64,000 nucleotides of DNA from Vibrio sp. SS-MA-C1-2. Lineage in GTDB: Bacteria > Pseudomonadota > Gammaproteobacteria > Enterobacterales > Vibrionaceae. Shown here piece after piece: positions 18,857 to 30,352 of the stretch. A program made the translations under genes and the position numbers. Every line of letters starts with the position of its first letter. Position 1 is the stretch's first letter. The stretch is taken from the NCBI RefSeq assembly GCF_021513135.1, contig NZ_CP090981.1:806001-870000 (forward strand). The letters run 5' to 3'. The notes under the pieces are model-generated. The model was not told the DNA's origin. It did no database searches and was given only the letters and a program-made list of their open reading frames with translations.

Positions 18857-19297
18857 GTAGGCGAGTAATGAATATTAGTCTCAGTTTAACACATATCCGC
18901 TTCTTACTTGAAGTTGCTAGGTTGTTGGCTACTCTCGTTCGCCCCAATTATATAGAATATCTATACTCATGGTGCCTCACTCGCTTGCTGGCTACTAGCA
19001 ACTCTAATTATTTTAGGTATGAGAAGATTATCAGCGTAGAGTAAAACTTGTTAATAGAATCGACTATTTTCCTTAAAAAAGATAATTACTTATATATAAT
19101 AATTAAAATAGACAGCGGCTATTGATGTGATAATGGATTAAGTATTAAAGTTAGCGATATTTTAAAGCGATTGATAATGAACAGGGGCTTTTTATTGTTG
19201 TCCAAATGGTTTACCCATCAAATATTCCACTGTTATTGAATCAAATTGGCTATCGAGCGCTCTTCTTTTAGATTAATTAGGTAGAAAAGATAACATA
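18857..19297. other. Intergenic region queG / tsaE (441 bp), nnr position empty
   Basis: It contains one ERIC-like element (18893-19021) and then about 275 bp of AT-rich sequence with no credible gene. E. coli, and from memory Vibrio, carry nnr (NAD(P)HX dehydratase/epimerase) between queG and tsaE; I see no recognisable remnant of it. It presumably contains both divergent promoters. Confidence 0.55.
18893..19021. repeat. ERIC-like palindromic repeat (copy 1)
   Basis: About 129 bp. One end reads CTTACTTGAAGTTGCTAGG and TTGTTGGCTACTC; the other GCTACTAGCAACTCTAATTA and TTTTAGGTAT. This is the terminal-inverted-repeat pattern of the enterobacterial repetitive intergenic consensus, with the central GCCCCAATTATAT/CTCATGGTGCC portion. 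Confidence 0.75.
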
Positions 19298-19756
19298 ATG
19301 AAAAAAATAGAGATGATTTTAGATGATGAGCAGGCAACCGTCGATCTTGGTGCAAATTTAGCACGTTCTTGCCAGCAACAAACAACCATTTTTCTTCATG
19401 GTGATCTGGGTGCTGGTAAGACGACTTTTAGTCGTGGCTTTATTCGAGGGTTAGGGCATCAAGGAAATGTCAAAAGTCCAACTTATACTTTAGTTGAGCC
19501 TTATAACTTACCACCTTGGCAAGTGTATCATTTTGATCTTTATCGCCTTGCAGATCCTGAAGAGTTAGAATTTATGGGCATTCGTGATTATTTCTCATCG
19601 GATGCAATTTGTTTAGTTGAATGGCCTGAACAAGGTGGCGACCTGCTACCTGCACCTGATTTAGAGATTGATATGCGTTATCGAGATCACGGAAGAGTCG
19701 CAACATTAAGTGCTAAAACAGCAAATGGCGAAGATTTACTGGAACATATTAAATAG
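19298..19756 (+). CDS. tsaE: tRNA threonylcarbamoyladenosine biosynthesis protein TsaE
   Basis: ATPase partner of TsaB/TsaD in making t6A37 of ANN-decoding tRNAs. It is 152 residues (E. coli 153). The Walker A motif is in [16 protein letters not shown]; the Walker B-like region is [19 protein letters not shown], with the catalytic LVEWPEQGG further on. The stop codon TAG is immediately followed by the amiB ATG, so the two genes are coupled at the head of the tsaE-amiB-mutL-miaA-hfq cluster. Confidence 0.95.
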   Translation: MKKIEMILDDEQATVDLGANLARSCQQQTTIFLHGDLGAGKTTFSRGFIRGLGHQGNVKSPTYTLVEPYNLPPWQVYHFDLYRLADPEELEFMGIRDYFSSDAICLVEWPEQGGDLLPAPDLEIDMRYRDHGRVATLSAKTANGEDLLEHIK

Positions 19757-21502
19757 ATGTATAAACGGAATTTTTTCAACAATACTTTAAACTTCATTTG
19801 CTTATTTACACTACTCTGCTTAGTTTTATTCAATAGTCGAGTGGTGTTAGCTAATGATCTTAAAAATATTCGAGTTTGGCCAGCGCCAGATGAAACTCGT
19901 ATTGTGATTGATTTGGATGCAAAGGCTAAGTACAGTTATTTTTCATTAGTAAACCCTAATCGCTTAGTCGTTGATATTCAAAATACGCGATTGAAAGCCA
20001 AGTTACCGATGAAGATTACAGATAGTAACATCGTGACTAAAGTTCGTCAGAGCTCGGCACCCGATAAAAGCTCAGTACGTTTAGTTTTTGAGTTGAAAAA
20101 TGTGATTGTTCCAAACGTTTTCACATTAGAGCCTACTCCTGATGGGACTTATGGTCATCGCTTGGTTATTGATATTCCAAATCAAATAAAAGCTAAAGTG
20201 ACACCATCGGTTTCAAAGCCAAATGTTCAAGCACAAACGCCAACAGGAAGTCGAAAAATTGTTGTAGCCCTTGATGCGGGACATGGTGGTGAAGATCCCG
20301 GTGCAATTGGCCCGACTCGTAAATATGAAAAGTATATTACGTTATCTGTTGCCAAAAAAGTGAAGGCTAAATTAGATAGAACTTATGGCATGCAAGGGGT
20401 ATTAACCCGTCATAGCGATTATTACGTTAATCTAAATAAACGATCTTCGATTGCACGGAAAAACAAAGCCGATCTATTGGTTTCTATTCATGCTGATGGA
20501 TTTCGTAAACCACAACCTCGAGGTGCATCTGTTTGGGTGCTTTCTACACGTCGAGCCAACAATGAAATTGGTCGTTGGATTGAGAAACATGAGCAGCAAT
20601 CAGAGTTATTAGGGGGTGGTTCGGTATTATCACAAAATAATAATGATCAATATTTAAGTCATACAGTGTTAGATCTGCAATTTAGTTATTCTCAAAAAGA
20701 AGGTTATCAAGCGGCCTCTGATATTTTAGGTGAGTTGGGTAAAATGGCTCGCTTACATAAGAAAAAGCCAGAGCACGCCAGTTTAGCCGTTTTAAAATCT
20801 CCAGATATCCCTTCTTTGTTAGTAGAGACTGGCTTTATTTCTAACCCAACGGAAGAGCGTTTATTAACCAATAATGCCTATCAAAATAAATTAGCCAATG
20901 CTATTTATAAAGGTATTATGACCTATTTCAATGGTAATCCCCCGGCAGGAACATTATTAGCTACGCAAAAAAGTAATCAAAAACATAAGGTCAAATCGGG
21001 AGAGTCACTCTCTTTAATTGCCAATCGTTATGGTGTCTCTGTTAGTCAATTAAAAGCCAGCAATAAACTTAAATCTAACCAAGTTAATGTGGGTCAGGTA
21101 TTGGTGATACCTAAGGTTAAATTAACAACGGCTGTTAGCCAATCCGCTGTGGCTAAGCCAACAACAAAGAAAGCACCACCTAAAAAAGTATCAAGCAGTT
21201 ATGTTGTGACTCATAAAGTTCGCAGTGGCGAATTTCTAAGTCAAATTGCCAGTAAATATGGTGTTTCTGTTTCGAGTATTAAGAAACAGAATAGATTAAA
21301 GAGCGATAAGTTATTAGTCGGTCAAAAGCTAAAGATTACCACTACAAAACCTCAGTATGCTTACCATACGGTAAAAAAAGGGGAGTACTTATCAAAAATA
21401 GCATCGAGATACGGGGTCTCTCTTAGCCAAGTGCGAGCCGCGAATCAGTTAAAGAGTGATAAATTACTGGTAGGGCAAAAACTAAAAATCCCTAAAGTAT
21501 AA
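19757..21502 (+). CDS. amiB: N-acetylmuramoyl-L-alanine amidase AmiB with three LysM domains
   Basis: Periplasmic amidase that splits septal peptidoglycan for daughter-cell separation. It is 581 residues: signal peptide (residues 1-33, cleavage near VLA-ND), AMIN domain (about 35-135), Amidase_3 catalytic domain (about 170-400; zinc-ligand segments VALDAGHGGEDPGAIG and LLVSIHADGF), then three LysM repeats, each opening KVKSGE, KVRSGE or TVKKGE. E. coli AmiB lacks LysM; the longer form is usual in Vibrio. The Ser/Lys/Pro linkers between LysM units are low-complexity. An EnvC-type activator is not in the window. Confidence 0.94.
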   Translation: MYKRNFFNNTLNFICLFTLLCLVLFNSRVVLANDLKNIRVWPAPDETRIVIDLDAKAKYSYFSLVNPNRLVVDIQNTRLKAKLPMKITDSNIVTKVRQSSAPDKSSVRLVFELKNVIVPNVFTLEPTPDGTYGHRLVIDIPNQIKAKVTPSVSKPNVQAQTPTGSRKIVVALDAGHGGEDPGAIGPTRKYEKYITLSVAKKVKAKLDRTYGMQGVLTRHSDYYVNLNKRSSIARKNKADLLVSIHADGFRKPQPRGASVWVLSTRRANNEIGRWIEKHEQQSELLGGGSVLSQNNNDQYLSHTVLDLQFSYSQKEGYQAASDILGELGKMARLHKKKPEHASLAVLKSPDIPSLLVETGFISNPTEERLLTNNAYQNKLANAIYKGIMTYFNGNPPAGTLLATQKSNQKHKVKSGESLSLIANRYGVSVSQLKASNKLKSNQVNVGQVLVIPKVKLTTAVSQSAVAKPTTKKAPPKKVSSSYVVTHKVRSGEFLSQIASKYGVSVSSIKKQNRLKSDKLLVGQKLKITTTKPQYAYHTVKKGEYLSKIASRYGVSLSQVRAANQLKSDKLLVGQKLKIPKV

Positions 21503-21557
21503 ATATATCTGATTGATAGCGTCCTATTTCCTGCGATTAAAAAAGAAGAGAGTTGTA

Positions 21558-23585
21558 ATGGCGATTAAAATTTTACCCGCACGTCTTGCAAACCAGATTG
21601 CAGCGGGAGAGGTGGTTGAGCGCCCAGCCTCGGTAGTTAAAGAGCTAGTAGAGAATAGTATTGATGCAGGTGCGACTCGAATCGACATTGATATAGAAAA
21701 AGGCGGTAGTCGTTTAATTCGAATTCGAGATAATGGAAAAGGCATTGCAAAAGAGGAGCTCTCTTTGGCATTGAGCCGACACGCAACCTCTAAGATCCAT
21801 ACATTAGATGATCTGGAAGCGATCATGAGTTTAGGCTTTCGTGGGGAAGCACTGGCCAGTATTAGCTCTGTTTCTCGTTTAACCCTAACTTCGCGGACTA
21901 CCACTCAACCTGAAGCTTGGGCGGCTATCGCAGAAGGTCGAGATATGGCGGTAGAGATTAAACCTGCAGCTCACCCAATCGGTACGACCATTGAAGTGTA
22001 CGATCTGTTCTTTAATACACCGGCACGAAGAAAATTTCTAAAAACCGAAAAAACTGAATTTAGTCATATTGATGAATTGCTCCGTCGTATCGCCCTTAGT
22101 CGCGTTGATGTTTCGTTAACGCTAAAACATAATGGTAAAGTCGTTCGACAATATCGAGCTGCGACGACAACCGCGCAAAAAGAAAAACGGTTAGCTGCGG
22201 TTTGTGGTAACGCCTTTGTTCAAAATGCGGTAGCTATTGAGCTAGAACATGACGGCATGAAGTTATTTGGTTGGACGTCCATGCCTTCTGGTTCTCGACA
22301 GCAAAATGATTTGCAATATTGTTATGTCAATGGTCGAATGATGCGAGATAAGTTAATTAATCATGCGATCCGACAAGGTTATGAACGTCTGTTATCTTCA
22401 GATCAATACGCAGCTTATGTATTATTTATTGAAATAGATCCCCATCAAGTTGATGTTAATGTTCATCCAGCGAAACACGAAGTCCGTTTTCACCACTCTC
22501 GTCTTGTCCATGACTTTATTTATCAAGGTATTCACCAAGCACTCGAACAATCAGAACTGCTTGATCATCAAGATCGTGCCGCTTTGGTTGTAGAGTCGCG
22601 TCAAACGGCTTTTGCTGATCATCATTACCCTAACTTGGTTCAAGGTGCTGAAAATAAAAGTGGAAGAGAGCCAGGCGAAAATGACGATCTTCACTCGATA
22701 GGCTCAGTAAGAGAGCAACAAAACCCGTTCAGTTCTGCTGAACAAGATTTACAAGAGAAATCTAATCAATACCAATCCCAAAAAAATGTATCGAATCGTA
22801 GTATGGGTTCACAGGGTGGAAGAAAGAACGAGTTAACGCCTTCTCGAGCTGAAATTGAAGCGTATCAAACGTTATTGAAAACCGTTGATAGTCATGCGGA
22901 TAGCTCATATCAGCGAACGCGACAAGCACAAGAATCAAAACAGAAGTATTCTGCCCCACAAGTCGACAGTGCAGCGAGTAAGATATTTCCCACACCTAAA
23001 CGACAAACATTATCGACAACAGTACAGAAAAATGATTACTTAGGGCGTGGTTTAACTGTGCTTCAACAACACTATTTACTCTTGGAAGCAGACAATTCAT
23101 TACAACTATTGGATCTCTTTCAAGCTCAGAAGTTAAAAGCTCTTGGACAACTGCAAGGAGCTTTAGTTAATGGGTTGGCAAAACAACCGCTCCTTATCCC
23201 TGTCGTTTTTACTGTTAATGCTGAGCAATATCAAGCGACAAACGACTTTCAAGCGATACTTGATGCATTAGGTTTCACCATTGTAACGAAGGGAAAGTCA
23301 GAGTTAATTGTAAAAGCTGTCTCTCAGCCATTACGTCAACAGAATTTACCTGATATAGTCCCTAGATTATTAAATTATCTTAATGAAAGTAGCGAGTTAT
23401 TAACTCTGTTACCTAAGTTGGTTGAGTTAATTGAGTGGCATAAAAAGAGTTTCACACTATCAGAGGCGATACAATTGATCGCAGAATTAGAGCAGTTGTG
23501 GCAAACTCAGCTTATACTTCAAATTCAACCAATGTTACGTTCATTGGATTACTCAGTAGAGATAAAAGCATTCAACAATGACTAA
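21558..23585 (+). CDS. mutL: DNA mismatch repair protein MutL
   Basis: GHKL ATPase linking MutS mismatch recognition to MutH incision and UvrD unwinding. It is 675 residues from the ATG at 21558. The frame is open back to 21513, but the family N-terminus [20 protein letters not shown] begins here, with AAGAAGAGAG upstream. ATPase motifs: [11 protein letters not shown] (catalytic Glu29, Asn33), RDNGKGI and [10 protein letters not shown]. The centre (about residues 360-480) is a Gln/Ser-rich disordered linker; the C-terminal dimerisation domain follows and lacks the DQHAxxER endonuclease motif, as expected for a MutH-dependent MutL. It overlaps miaA by 8 bases. Confidence 0.96.
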   Translation: MAIKILPARLANQIAAGEVVERPASVVKELVENSIDAGATRIDIDIEKGGSRLIRIRDNGKGIAKEELSLALSRHATSKIHTLDDLEAIMSLGFRGEALASISSVSRLTLTSRTTTQPEAWAAIAEGRDMAVEIKPAAHPIGTTIEVYDLFFNTPARRKFLKTEKTEFSHIDELLRRIALSRVDVSLTLKHNGKVVRQYRAATTTAQKEKRLAAVCGNAFVQNAVAIELEHDGMKLFGWTSMPSGSRQQNDLQYCYVNGRMMRDKLINHAIRQGYERLLSSDQYAAYVLFIEIDPHQVDVNVHPAKHEVRFHHSRLVHDFIYQGIHQALEQSELLDHQDRAALVVESRQTAFADHHYPNLVQGAENKSGREPGENDDLHSIGSVREQQNPFSSAEQDLQEKSNQYQSQKNVSNRSMGSQGGRKNELTPSRAEIEAYQTLLKTVDSHADSSYQRTRQAQESKQKYSAPQVDSAASKIFPTPKRQTLSTTVQKNDYLGRGLTVLQQHYLLLEADNSLQLLDLFQAQKLKALGQLQGALVNGLAKQPLLIPVVFTVNAEQYQATNDFQAILDALGFTIVTKGKSELIVKAVSQPLRQQNLPDIVPRLLNYLNESSELLTLLPKLVELIEWHKKSFTLSEAIQLIAELEQLWQTQLILQIQPMLRSLDYSVEIKAFNND

Positions 23586-24513
23586 ACAGTTACCAAACGC
23601 AATTTTTTTAATGGGACCAACGGCTTCCGGCAAAACTGATTTAGCGATAAAGTTAAAAGAACGGCTACCTGTAGAGTTGATTAGTGTGGACTCCGCCCTT
23701 ATCTATAAGGGAATGGACATTGGAACAGCAAAACCAACTAAAGAAGAGTTAGCTGTTGCACCACATCGACTGATAGATATTTTAGATCCCTCAGCAGCGT
23801 ATTCTGCGGCGGATTTTAGACAAGATGCTCTGGATGAGATGAATAAGATTGTTTTATCTGGAAAAATTCCGCTACTTGTTGGCGGAACTATGCTTTACTT
23901 TAAAGCATTACTTGAAGGTTTGTCACCATTACCAGCAGCTGATCCTGTTATTCGAGCTGAAATTGAACAACAGGCAAAAGAGAAAGGTTGGCAGGCACTC
24001 CATCAAGAGTTAATGGCTGTTGATCCGGTAGCAGCTCAACGAATTCATCCAAATGATCCTCAACGCTTGTCGAGAGCATTGGAAGTTTTCAGAATATCGG
24101 GTAAAACTATAACAGAGCTAACAAAAACTCAAGGATCTGAGCTACCTTATAATGTACATCAATTCGCAATTGCACCGATAGAAAGACCCCTGTTGCATAA
24201 ACGCATTGAACAACGATTTAATAAAATGATTGAGTTGGGGTTTGAAGATGAAGTGAGAGCATTGATGGCTCGTGGTGATCTTCATCCCGATCTTCCTTCG
24301 ATCCGTTGTGTTGGTTATCGTCAAATGTGGGATTATCTTGAAGGTAAAACCAGTTTCGATGATGCTATATTTAAAGGTGTATGTGCTACAAGACAGTTAG
24401 CAAAACGGCAGATTACATGGCTGCGTAGCTGGAAAGAATTAACTTGGTTAGATTCTGAACAGCCAGAGCAAGCGATCGAGAAGATGGTGAACTCAATTCA
24501 TGCAGCTCATTGA
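23578..24513 (+). CDS. miaA: tRNA dimethylallyltransferase MiaA
   Basis: Transfers dimethylallyl from DMAPP to N6 of A37 in UNN-decoding tRNAs. It is 311 residues. The P-loop-like substrate site is [17 protein letters not shown]; then come [20 protein letters not shown], the HRLIDILDP segment and [12 protein letters not shown] near the C-terminus. The start overlaps the mutL end, and hfq follows after 84 bp, the same order as in E. coli. A TATAAT at 24522-24527 just after the stop may belong to an hfq promoter. Confidence 0.96.
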   Translation: MTKQLPNAIFLMGPTASGKTDLAIKLKERLPVELISVDSALIYKGMDIGTAKPTKEELAVAPHRLIDILDPSAAYSAADFRQDALDEMNKIVLSGKIPLLVGGTMLYFKALLEGLSPLPAADPVIRAEIEQQAKEKGWQALHQELMAVDPVAAQRIHPNDPQRLSRALEVFRISGKTITELTKTQGSELPYNVHQFAIAPIERPLLHKRIEQRFNKMIELGFEDEVRALMARGDLHPDLPSIRCVGYRQMWDYLEGKTSFDDAIFKGVCATRQLAKRQITWLRSWKELTWLDSEQPEQAIEKMVNSIHAAH

Positions 24514-24597
24514 TTTCTGTGTATAATAATAACTAACTTGTGGGATTTATTTTTTGTTTGCGAAACATAAATATAAATTAAAAGAAAAGGAATAAAA

Positions 24598-24870
24598 ATG
24601 GCTAAGGGACAATCTTTACAAGATCCGTTCTTGAATGCGTTACGCAGAGAGCGCATTCCTGTATCTATCTATTTAGTGAATGGTATTAAACTGCAAGGTC
24701 AAGTTGAGTCCTTTGATCAGTTTGTTATCCTACTTAAAAATACTGTAAACCAGATGGTTTATAAGCATGCGATTTCAACGGTGGTTCCAGCACGTCCTGT
24801 GAATCATCATACTAATCCATCTGAACAGCGTGGCGGCTTTGATCGACCAGCTGATCAGATAGAAGAATAA
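24598..24870 (+). CDS. hfq: RNA chaperone Hfq
   Basis: Hexameric Sm-like protein that pairs small RNAs with mRNAs. It is 90 residues (E. coli 102). Sm1 is in [20 protein letters not shown] with the proximal-face and rim residues; Sm2 contains the [14 protein letters not shown] segment. The C-terminal tail after residue 70 is short ([20 protein letters not shown]) but keeps the acidic tip. A strong AAAAGGA precedes the start. A TTG-initiated hflX follows after 18 bp. Confidence 0.97.
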   Translation: MAKGQSLQDPFLNALRRERIPVSIYLVNGIKLQGQVESFDQFVILLKNTVNQMVYKHAISTVVPARPVNHHTNPSEQRGGFDRPADQIEE

Positions 24871-24888
24871 TAATAAGGAGTTGGTCAC

Positions 24889-25368
24889 TTGTTTGACCGT
24901 TATGAAGCCGGTGAACAGGCTATTCTTGTTCATATCAACTTCACTCAAGAAGGAGAGTGGGAGGATCTGAATGAATTTCAGATGCTTGTTTCATCTGCCG
25001 GAGTTAATGCTCTTAATGTGGTAACAGGTAGCCGTCAGGCCCCACACTCTAAATATTATGTTGGTGAAGGTAAAGCCCAAGAGATTTCAGAAGCAGTAAA
25101 AGCACTTGATGCAGATATTGTGATCTTTAACCATGCGCTTTCACCCGCACAAGAGCGAAATTTAGAGCATCTTTGTCAGTGCCGAGTGTTGGATAGAACA
25201 GGGTTGATCCTTGATATCTTTGCTCAGCGAGCGCGTACTCATGAAGGTAAACTTCAGGTCGAGCTTGCACAGCTGCGTCATCTATCAACCCGTTTGATTC
25301 GAGGGTGGACTCACCTAGAGCGTCAAAAAGGGGGATTGGTCTACGAGGGCCAGGTGAAACTCAGCTAG
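24889..25368 (+). CDS. hflX: Ribosome-splitting GTPase HflX, N-terminal part, ends at a frameshift
   Basis: N-terminal part of HflX, a heat-induced GTPase that splits stalled 70S ribosomes. It starts at TTG with AAGGAG eight bases upstream, and the product begins [10 protein letters not shown] as in E. coli. Residues 1-147 match the HflX N-terminal and coiled-coil region up to [11 protein letters not shown]; the last twelve are out of frame. The true continuation [17 protein letters not shown] is in the -1 frame. The change falls at A5G5 (25325-25334): one additional G would restore a protein of about 430 residues. The GTPase domain is therefore detached in this sequence. Confidence 0.88.
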   Translation: MFDRYEAGEQAILVHINFTQEGEWEDLNEFQMLVSSAGVNALNVVTGSRQAPHSKYYVGEGKAQEISEAVKALDADIVIFNHALSPAQERNLEHLCQCRVLDRTGLILDIFAQRARTHEGKLQVELAQLRHLSTRLIRGWTHLERQKGGLVYEGQVKLS

Positions 25369-26198
25369 AGACTGACCGTCGTCTATTGCGAGATCGAGTT
25401 AAAGCGATCTTACGCCGTTTAGCGAAAGTTGCTAAGCAGCGAGAGCAAGGACGTCGAGCTCGAAATAAAGCAGAAATGCCGACAATCTCGTTAGTCGGTT
25501 ATACCAATGCAGGTAAATCAACACTCTTTAATCGGATCACTGAAGCTGGCGTTTATGCCGCAGATCAGCTGTTCGCAACGTTAGACCCAACGTTAAGAAA
25601 GATTGAAGTGAAAGATGTGGGAAGTGCGATACTTGCTGATACAGTAGGTTTTATTCGTCATTTACCCCATGACTTAGTGGCAGCTTTTAAAGCAACCCTG
25701 CAAGAGACACAAGAAGCCGATATTCTTTTGCATGTGATTGATGCAAGTGATGATCGCTTCCGTGAAAATATCCAAGCTGTCGATGATGTATTGATTGAAA
25801 TTGATGCGCATGAAATTCCAACCCTGTTGATCATGAATAAGATTGACTGTTTGGAACATCAGCAACCTCGAATTGAATATGATGAAGAAGGTATTCCTCA
25901 TACAGTTTGGGTTTCGGCTATGAAGGATATCGGAATTGAACTAATCTTTAAGGCATTAACTGAGCGTTTAGCTAGCCAAATGGTTAATTATCGCTTACGT
26001 TTACCGCCTGAAGTGATTGGTAAAATTCGTAATCGTTTCTTTGAATTAAATGCTATCGAACAAGAATCTTTCGAACCCGATGGTAGTTTATTATTAGATG
26101 TTCGACTATCTCAACCAGACTGGATGAGACTTTTAAAACGAGAAGGTGATCAGCTAAATCACTTTATAGTCGGTAGCAATGAGCCATCGACAGCATAG
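25305..26198 (+). CDS. hflX: Ribosome-splitting GTPase HflX, C-terminal GTPase part
   Basis: C-terminal part of the same gene. Homologous coding in this frame begins at about 25335 ([11 protein letters not shown]); the earlier ATG lies inside the other half and has no Shine-Dalgarno, so independent translation is doubtful. GTPase motifs: G1 [16 protein letters not shown]3 [11 protein letters not shown]4 MNKID, then VSAMKD as G5. Both halves are fully HflX-like with no other damage, which favours a very recent mutation or a sequence error over long-term decay. hflK and hflC follow. Confidence 0.88.
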   Translation: MDSPRASKRGIGLRGPGETQLETDRRLLRDRVKAILRRLAKVAKQREQGRRARNKAEMPTISLVGYTNAGKSTLFNRITEAGVYAADQLFATLDPTLRKIEVKDVGSAILADTVGFIRHLPHDLVAAFKATLQETQEADILLHVIDASDDRFRENIQAVDDVLIEIDAHEIPTLLIMNKIDCLEHQQPRIEYDEEGIPHTVWVSAMKDIGIELIFKALTERLASQMVNYRLRLPPEVIGKIRNRFFELNAIEQESFEPDGSLLLDVRLSQPDWMRLLKREGDQLNHFIVGSNEPSTA

Positions 26199-26239
26199 CG
26201 CATTACGCTGTCGTCATATCACACTAATGGAGTTATAAA

Positions 26240-27415
26240 ATGGCGTGGAATGAGCCTGGTAATAACGGCCAAGATAAAGACCCTTGGGGTAATAAGAAAG
26301 GCCGAGAACAAGGACCACCAGATTTAGATGAAGTATTTAGTCAAGTCACTAAAAAGATAAATGGTATCTTTGGTGGCGGTAAGTCATCTTCTGGTAAAAG
26401 TGGTAACGGCGGCATGATCGGTGCCGGAGTTATTTTAGTTGCAGCATTAGGTGTCTGGGGCTTTTCGGGCTTCTATACCGTAGGTGAAGCTGAGCGAGGT
26501 GTAGTACTTCGTTTTGGTCAATATGATCGTATGGTTGATCCTGGTCTTAACTGGAAGCCAACTTTTATTGATGAAGTTAAAACCGTTAACGTTCAAGCAA
26601 TTCGCTCACTTCGTGGTTCTGGCTTAATGCTAACCAAGGATGAGAACGTGGTAAACATCGTAATGGATGTTCAATACCGTGTTGTTGAACCACAAAAATA
26701 CCTATTCAGTGTTGTTAATGCGGATGACAGTCTACGTCAAGCCACTGATTCTGCTTTAAGAGCAGTTATTGGTGATGCGACGATGGATGATGCGTTAACA
26801 CGTGGTCGTCAAGAGATCCGTGAACGTACTCAAGTTGAAATTAACCGTATTATCGATCGTTACGATATGGGTATTTTGGTTGTAGATGTGAACTTCCAGA
26901 CATCTCGTCCACCTAAACAAGTACAAGATGCATTTGATGATGCGATTTCGGCACGAGAAGATGAAGAACGTTTCATCCGTGAAGCCGAAGCATATCGTAA
27001 TGACATCCTACCAAAAGCGAAAGGTCGCGCAGAACGTGTGAAGACTGAAGCTGAAGGTTATTCTGTACGTACCGTTAATTCTGCGAAGGGTGAAGTGGCT
27101 CAGTTCGAGAAACTACTTCCTGAGTATGAAGTGGCGAAAGAAGTGACGCGTAAACGTCTATACCTAGAGACCATGGAACGTGTCTATTCAAATACAAGTA
27201 AAGTGTTGATCGACAGTAAAGCGAGCGGCAATTTACTCTATTTACCACTAGATAAGATGATGAATCAAAATAACTCGAATCAAGTGCCGGTAACTAAGTC
27301 GTCACATGATAAAGGACTTTCAAGTTACGGTATTCAAGTAGAGGATCACACAACTCAACCTGTGCCTGAGCCTTCTGCCTCTCGTAATACATCAACAAGA
27401 CAAGGGAGAAACTAA
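26240..27415 (+). CDS. hflK: FtsH protease regulator HflK
   Basis: SPFH-family inner-membrane protein that with HflC forms a cage around FtsH and limits its access to membrane substrates. It is 391 residues: a Gly/Asn-rich cytosolic N-terminus (MAWNEPGNNGQDKDPWG), one membrane span (about 65-85), the SPFH/band 7 domain with GEAERGVVLRFGQYDRMVDP, a long Ala/Glu/Arg coiled coil (about 230-330), and a disordered Ser/Thr-rich tail. It is two bases from hflC, so co-translated. Confidence 0.96.
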   Translation: MAWNEPGNNGQDKDPWGNKKGREQGPPDLDEVFSQVTKKINGIFGGGKSSSGKSGNGGMIGAGVILVAALGVWGFSGFYTVGEAERGVVLRFGQYDRMVDPGLNWKPTFIDEVKTVNVQAIRSLRGSGLMLTKDENVVNIVMDVQYRVVEPQKYLFSVVNADDSLRQATDSALRAVIGDATMDDALTRGRQEIRERTQVEINRIIDRYDMGILVVDVNFQTSRPPKQVQDAFDDAISAREDEERFIREAEAYRNDILPKAKGRAERVKTEAEGYSVRTVNSAKGEVAQFEKLLPEYEVAKEVTRKRLYLETMERVYSNTSKVLIDSKASGNLLYLPLDKMMNQNNSNQVPVTKSSHDKGLSSYGIQVEDHTTQPVPEPSASRNTSTRQGRN

Positions 27416-27417
27416 TT

Positions 27418-28308
27418 ATGCGTAAGTTAGCGATTCCAGTTGTTGTTATTGTTATTGCAACTCTGTTGATGTCTCTTTTCGTTATTCCTGAAGGCGAACG
27501 CGGTATCGTTGTTCGCTTCGGTCGAATTCTAAAAGATAACAATGAGATTGCTCGTATTTATCAACCAGGATTACACCTGAAAATGCCAATGTTTGATAGC
27601 GTGAAAGTTTTAGATTCACGTATTCAAACCATGGATGATCAATCTGACCGTTATGTTACATCTGAGAAAAAAGATGTACTTATCGATTCATATGTTAAGT
27701 GGCGTATCAAAGATTTTGGTCAATTTTACCTCTCAACAGGTGGCGGTAATATCTTAACTGCTGAAGCGCTTCTAAAGCGTAAAGTCGGTGATGGTCTACG
27801 TGCTGAAGTCGGTGGTAAAACCATTAAAGAGATCGTTTCTGAGAAGCGTGATGAAGTCATGGCGCACGTCTTAGTTGAAGCACAAGAGAGTGCGGGTGAC
27901 TTAGGTATTGAAGTGATTGACGTTCGAATCAAGAAGATCAACCTTCCTGATGAGATCAGCGAATCAATTTACCGTCGTATGCGTGCAGAGCGTGAAACTG
28001 TGGCTCGTAAGCACCGTTCTCAAGGTCGTGAAAAAGCCGAAGTTATCCGTGCAGATGCTGAATTTGAAGTGGCTAAAACATTAGCTGACGCAGATTTAAC
28101 GGCTCGTGTCACTCGTGGTGATGCAGATGCAGAAGTTGCTTCAATCTATGCAAATGCTTATAACCAAGACCCTGAGTTCTTTGACTTCTTACGTTCATTA
28201 CAAGCTTATGAAAAAAGCTTTAATAGTAAGAATGATATCTTAGTGATTGACCCGAATACTGAGTTCTTCCAATACATGAAGAGCAATACAGGTGCTGCAA
28301 TTAAATAG
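27418..28308 (+). CDS. hflC: FtsH protease regulator HflC
   Basis: Partner of HflK in the periplasm-facing HflKC cage. It is 296 residues: N-terminal membrane anchor (residues 4-22), SPFH domain beginning EGERGIVVRFGRILKDN, then an Ala/Glu/Asp-rich helical region (AEVIRADAEFEVAKTLADAD) for assembly. It is the end of the hfq-hflXKC transcription unit, closed by a strong terminator 50 bp on. Confidence 0.96.
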   Translation: MRKLAIPVVVIVIATLLMSLFVIPEGERGIVVRFGRILKDNNEIARIYQPGLHLKMPMFDSVKVLDSRIQTMDDQSDRYVTSEKKDVLIDSYVKWRIKDFGQFYLSTGGGNILTAEALLKRKVGDGLRAEVGGKTIKEIVSEKRDEVMAHVLVEAQESAGDLGIEVIDVRIKKINLPDEISESIYRRMRAERETVARKHRSQGREKAEVIRADAEFEVAKTLADADLTARVTRGDADAEVASIYANAYNQDPEFFDFLRSLQAYEKSFNSKNDILVIDPNTEFFQYMKSNTGAAIK

Positions 28309-28357
28309 AGAGTAAGTCATCGTGAATACGATTGCTTAATATCATTGTAGAAATGAA

Positions 28358-28392
28358 AAAGAGAGCGCAAAATTGCGCTCTCTTTTTTTTAT
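28358..28392 (+). terminator. Rho-independent terminator after hflC
   Basis: GAGAGCGCAA, AA loop, TTGCGCTCTC, then a run of eight T. It is a perfect ten-pair stem. Confidence 0.92.
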
Positions 28393-28436
28393 CTGTACAA
28401 TGACGGTTATCAATCGACTTCAATTAGGAATAAATT

Positions 28437-28631
28437 ATGTCAGAGAGCAGCATGCTATGGGCCGTCATTGGCTTCTTATTAATCATCGAAAGTATTGGCC
28501 CCTTATTTTTTCCTAAAGGGTGGCGTGCAATGATGACAGAATTAAGCAGTCAGCCAGATAATCTACTGCGTCGTATTGGTGGTTGCCTATTTGTCACTGG
28601 AATTGTCATAATTTATATGATGTTACTTTGA
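28437..28631 (+). CDS. DUF2065 family small inner-membrane protein (YjeT-like)
   Basis: 64 residues with two membrane spans (about 7-24 and 45-62) joined by a short polar loop containing FPKGWRAMMTELSSQPDN. E. coli yjeT sits in the same place between hflC and purA and is of the same length. Function unknown. It lies after the hflC terminator, so it is probably transcribed from its own promoter. ATG preceded by a weak AGGAAT. Confidence 0.88.
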   Translation: MSESSMLWAVIGFLLIIESIGPLFFPKGWRAMMTELSSQPDNLLRRIGGCLFVTGIVIIYMMLL

Positions 28632-28805
28632 GTTTATTGGTTAAAGGCTTTATCGAATAGTGTTTGTTGTGTAAAGTTTATTCAATATAAATTGTGATGC
28701 CACGCAATCTGATTGATTGATTTATATACACAATTGTTATTTTTTACTCATTATTACTATCCCAAAGCAAGAAAAAAGATGATAGAATCGATTTTTAACT
28801 GCTAG

Positions 28806-30116
<1,311 letters not shown>

Positions 30117-30137
30117 GACGAATGAGTATTAAATGAT

Positions 30138-30174
30138 AAGAAAGCCAGCTATTAATTAGCTGGCTTTTATTTTT
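30138..30174 (+). terminator. Rho-independent terminator after purA
   Basis: AAAGCCAGCTA, loop TTAAT, TAGCTGGCTTTT, continuing ATTTTTT. Classic stem with U-tract. Confidence 0.88.
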
Positions 30175-30352
30175 TGGCTATAACTTTATTGTTATCTTTT
30201 ATTTGTACATTTTTGTTTTAAATCATTAAGCAGATAGAAATATCAGGATTAAAGGTAAATAAAAGTACATTCTCCCTACTTATCTCATCATAAAGAGATA
30301 AAATAGAAGAAGTCAGATTAAATGTTATTCATAGGAAAAGGAGTCATTGTCG

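Noticed and set aside
25321-25340. Programmed -1 frameshift in hflX at AAAAAGGGGG
   Set aside because: In the zero frame (CAA AAA GGG GGA) tRNAs would not re-pair well after slipping, and HflX is a one-frame gene in related species.
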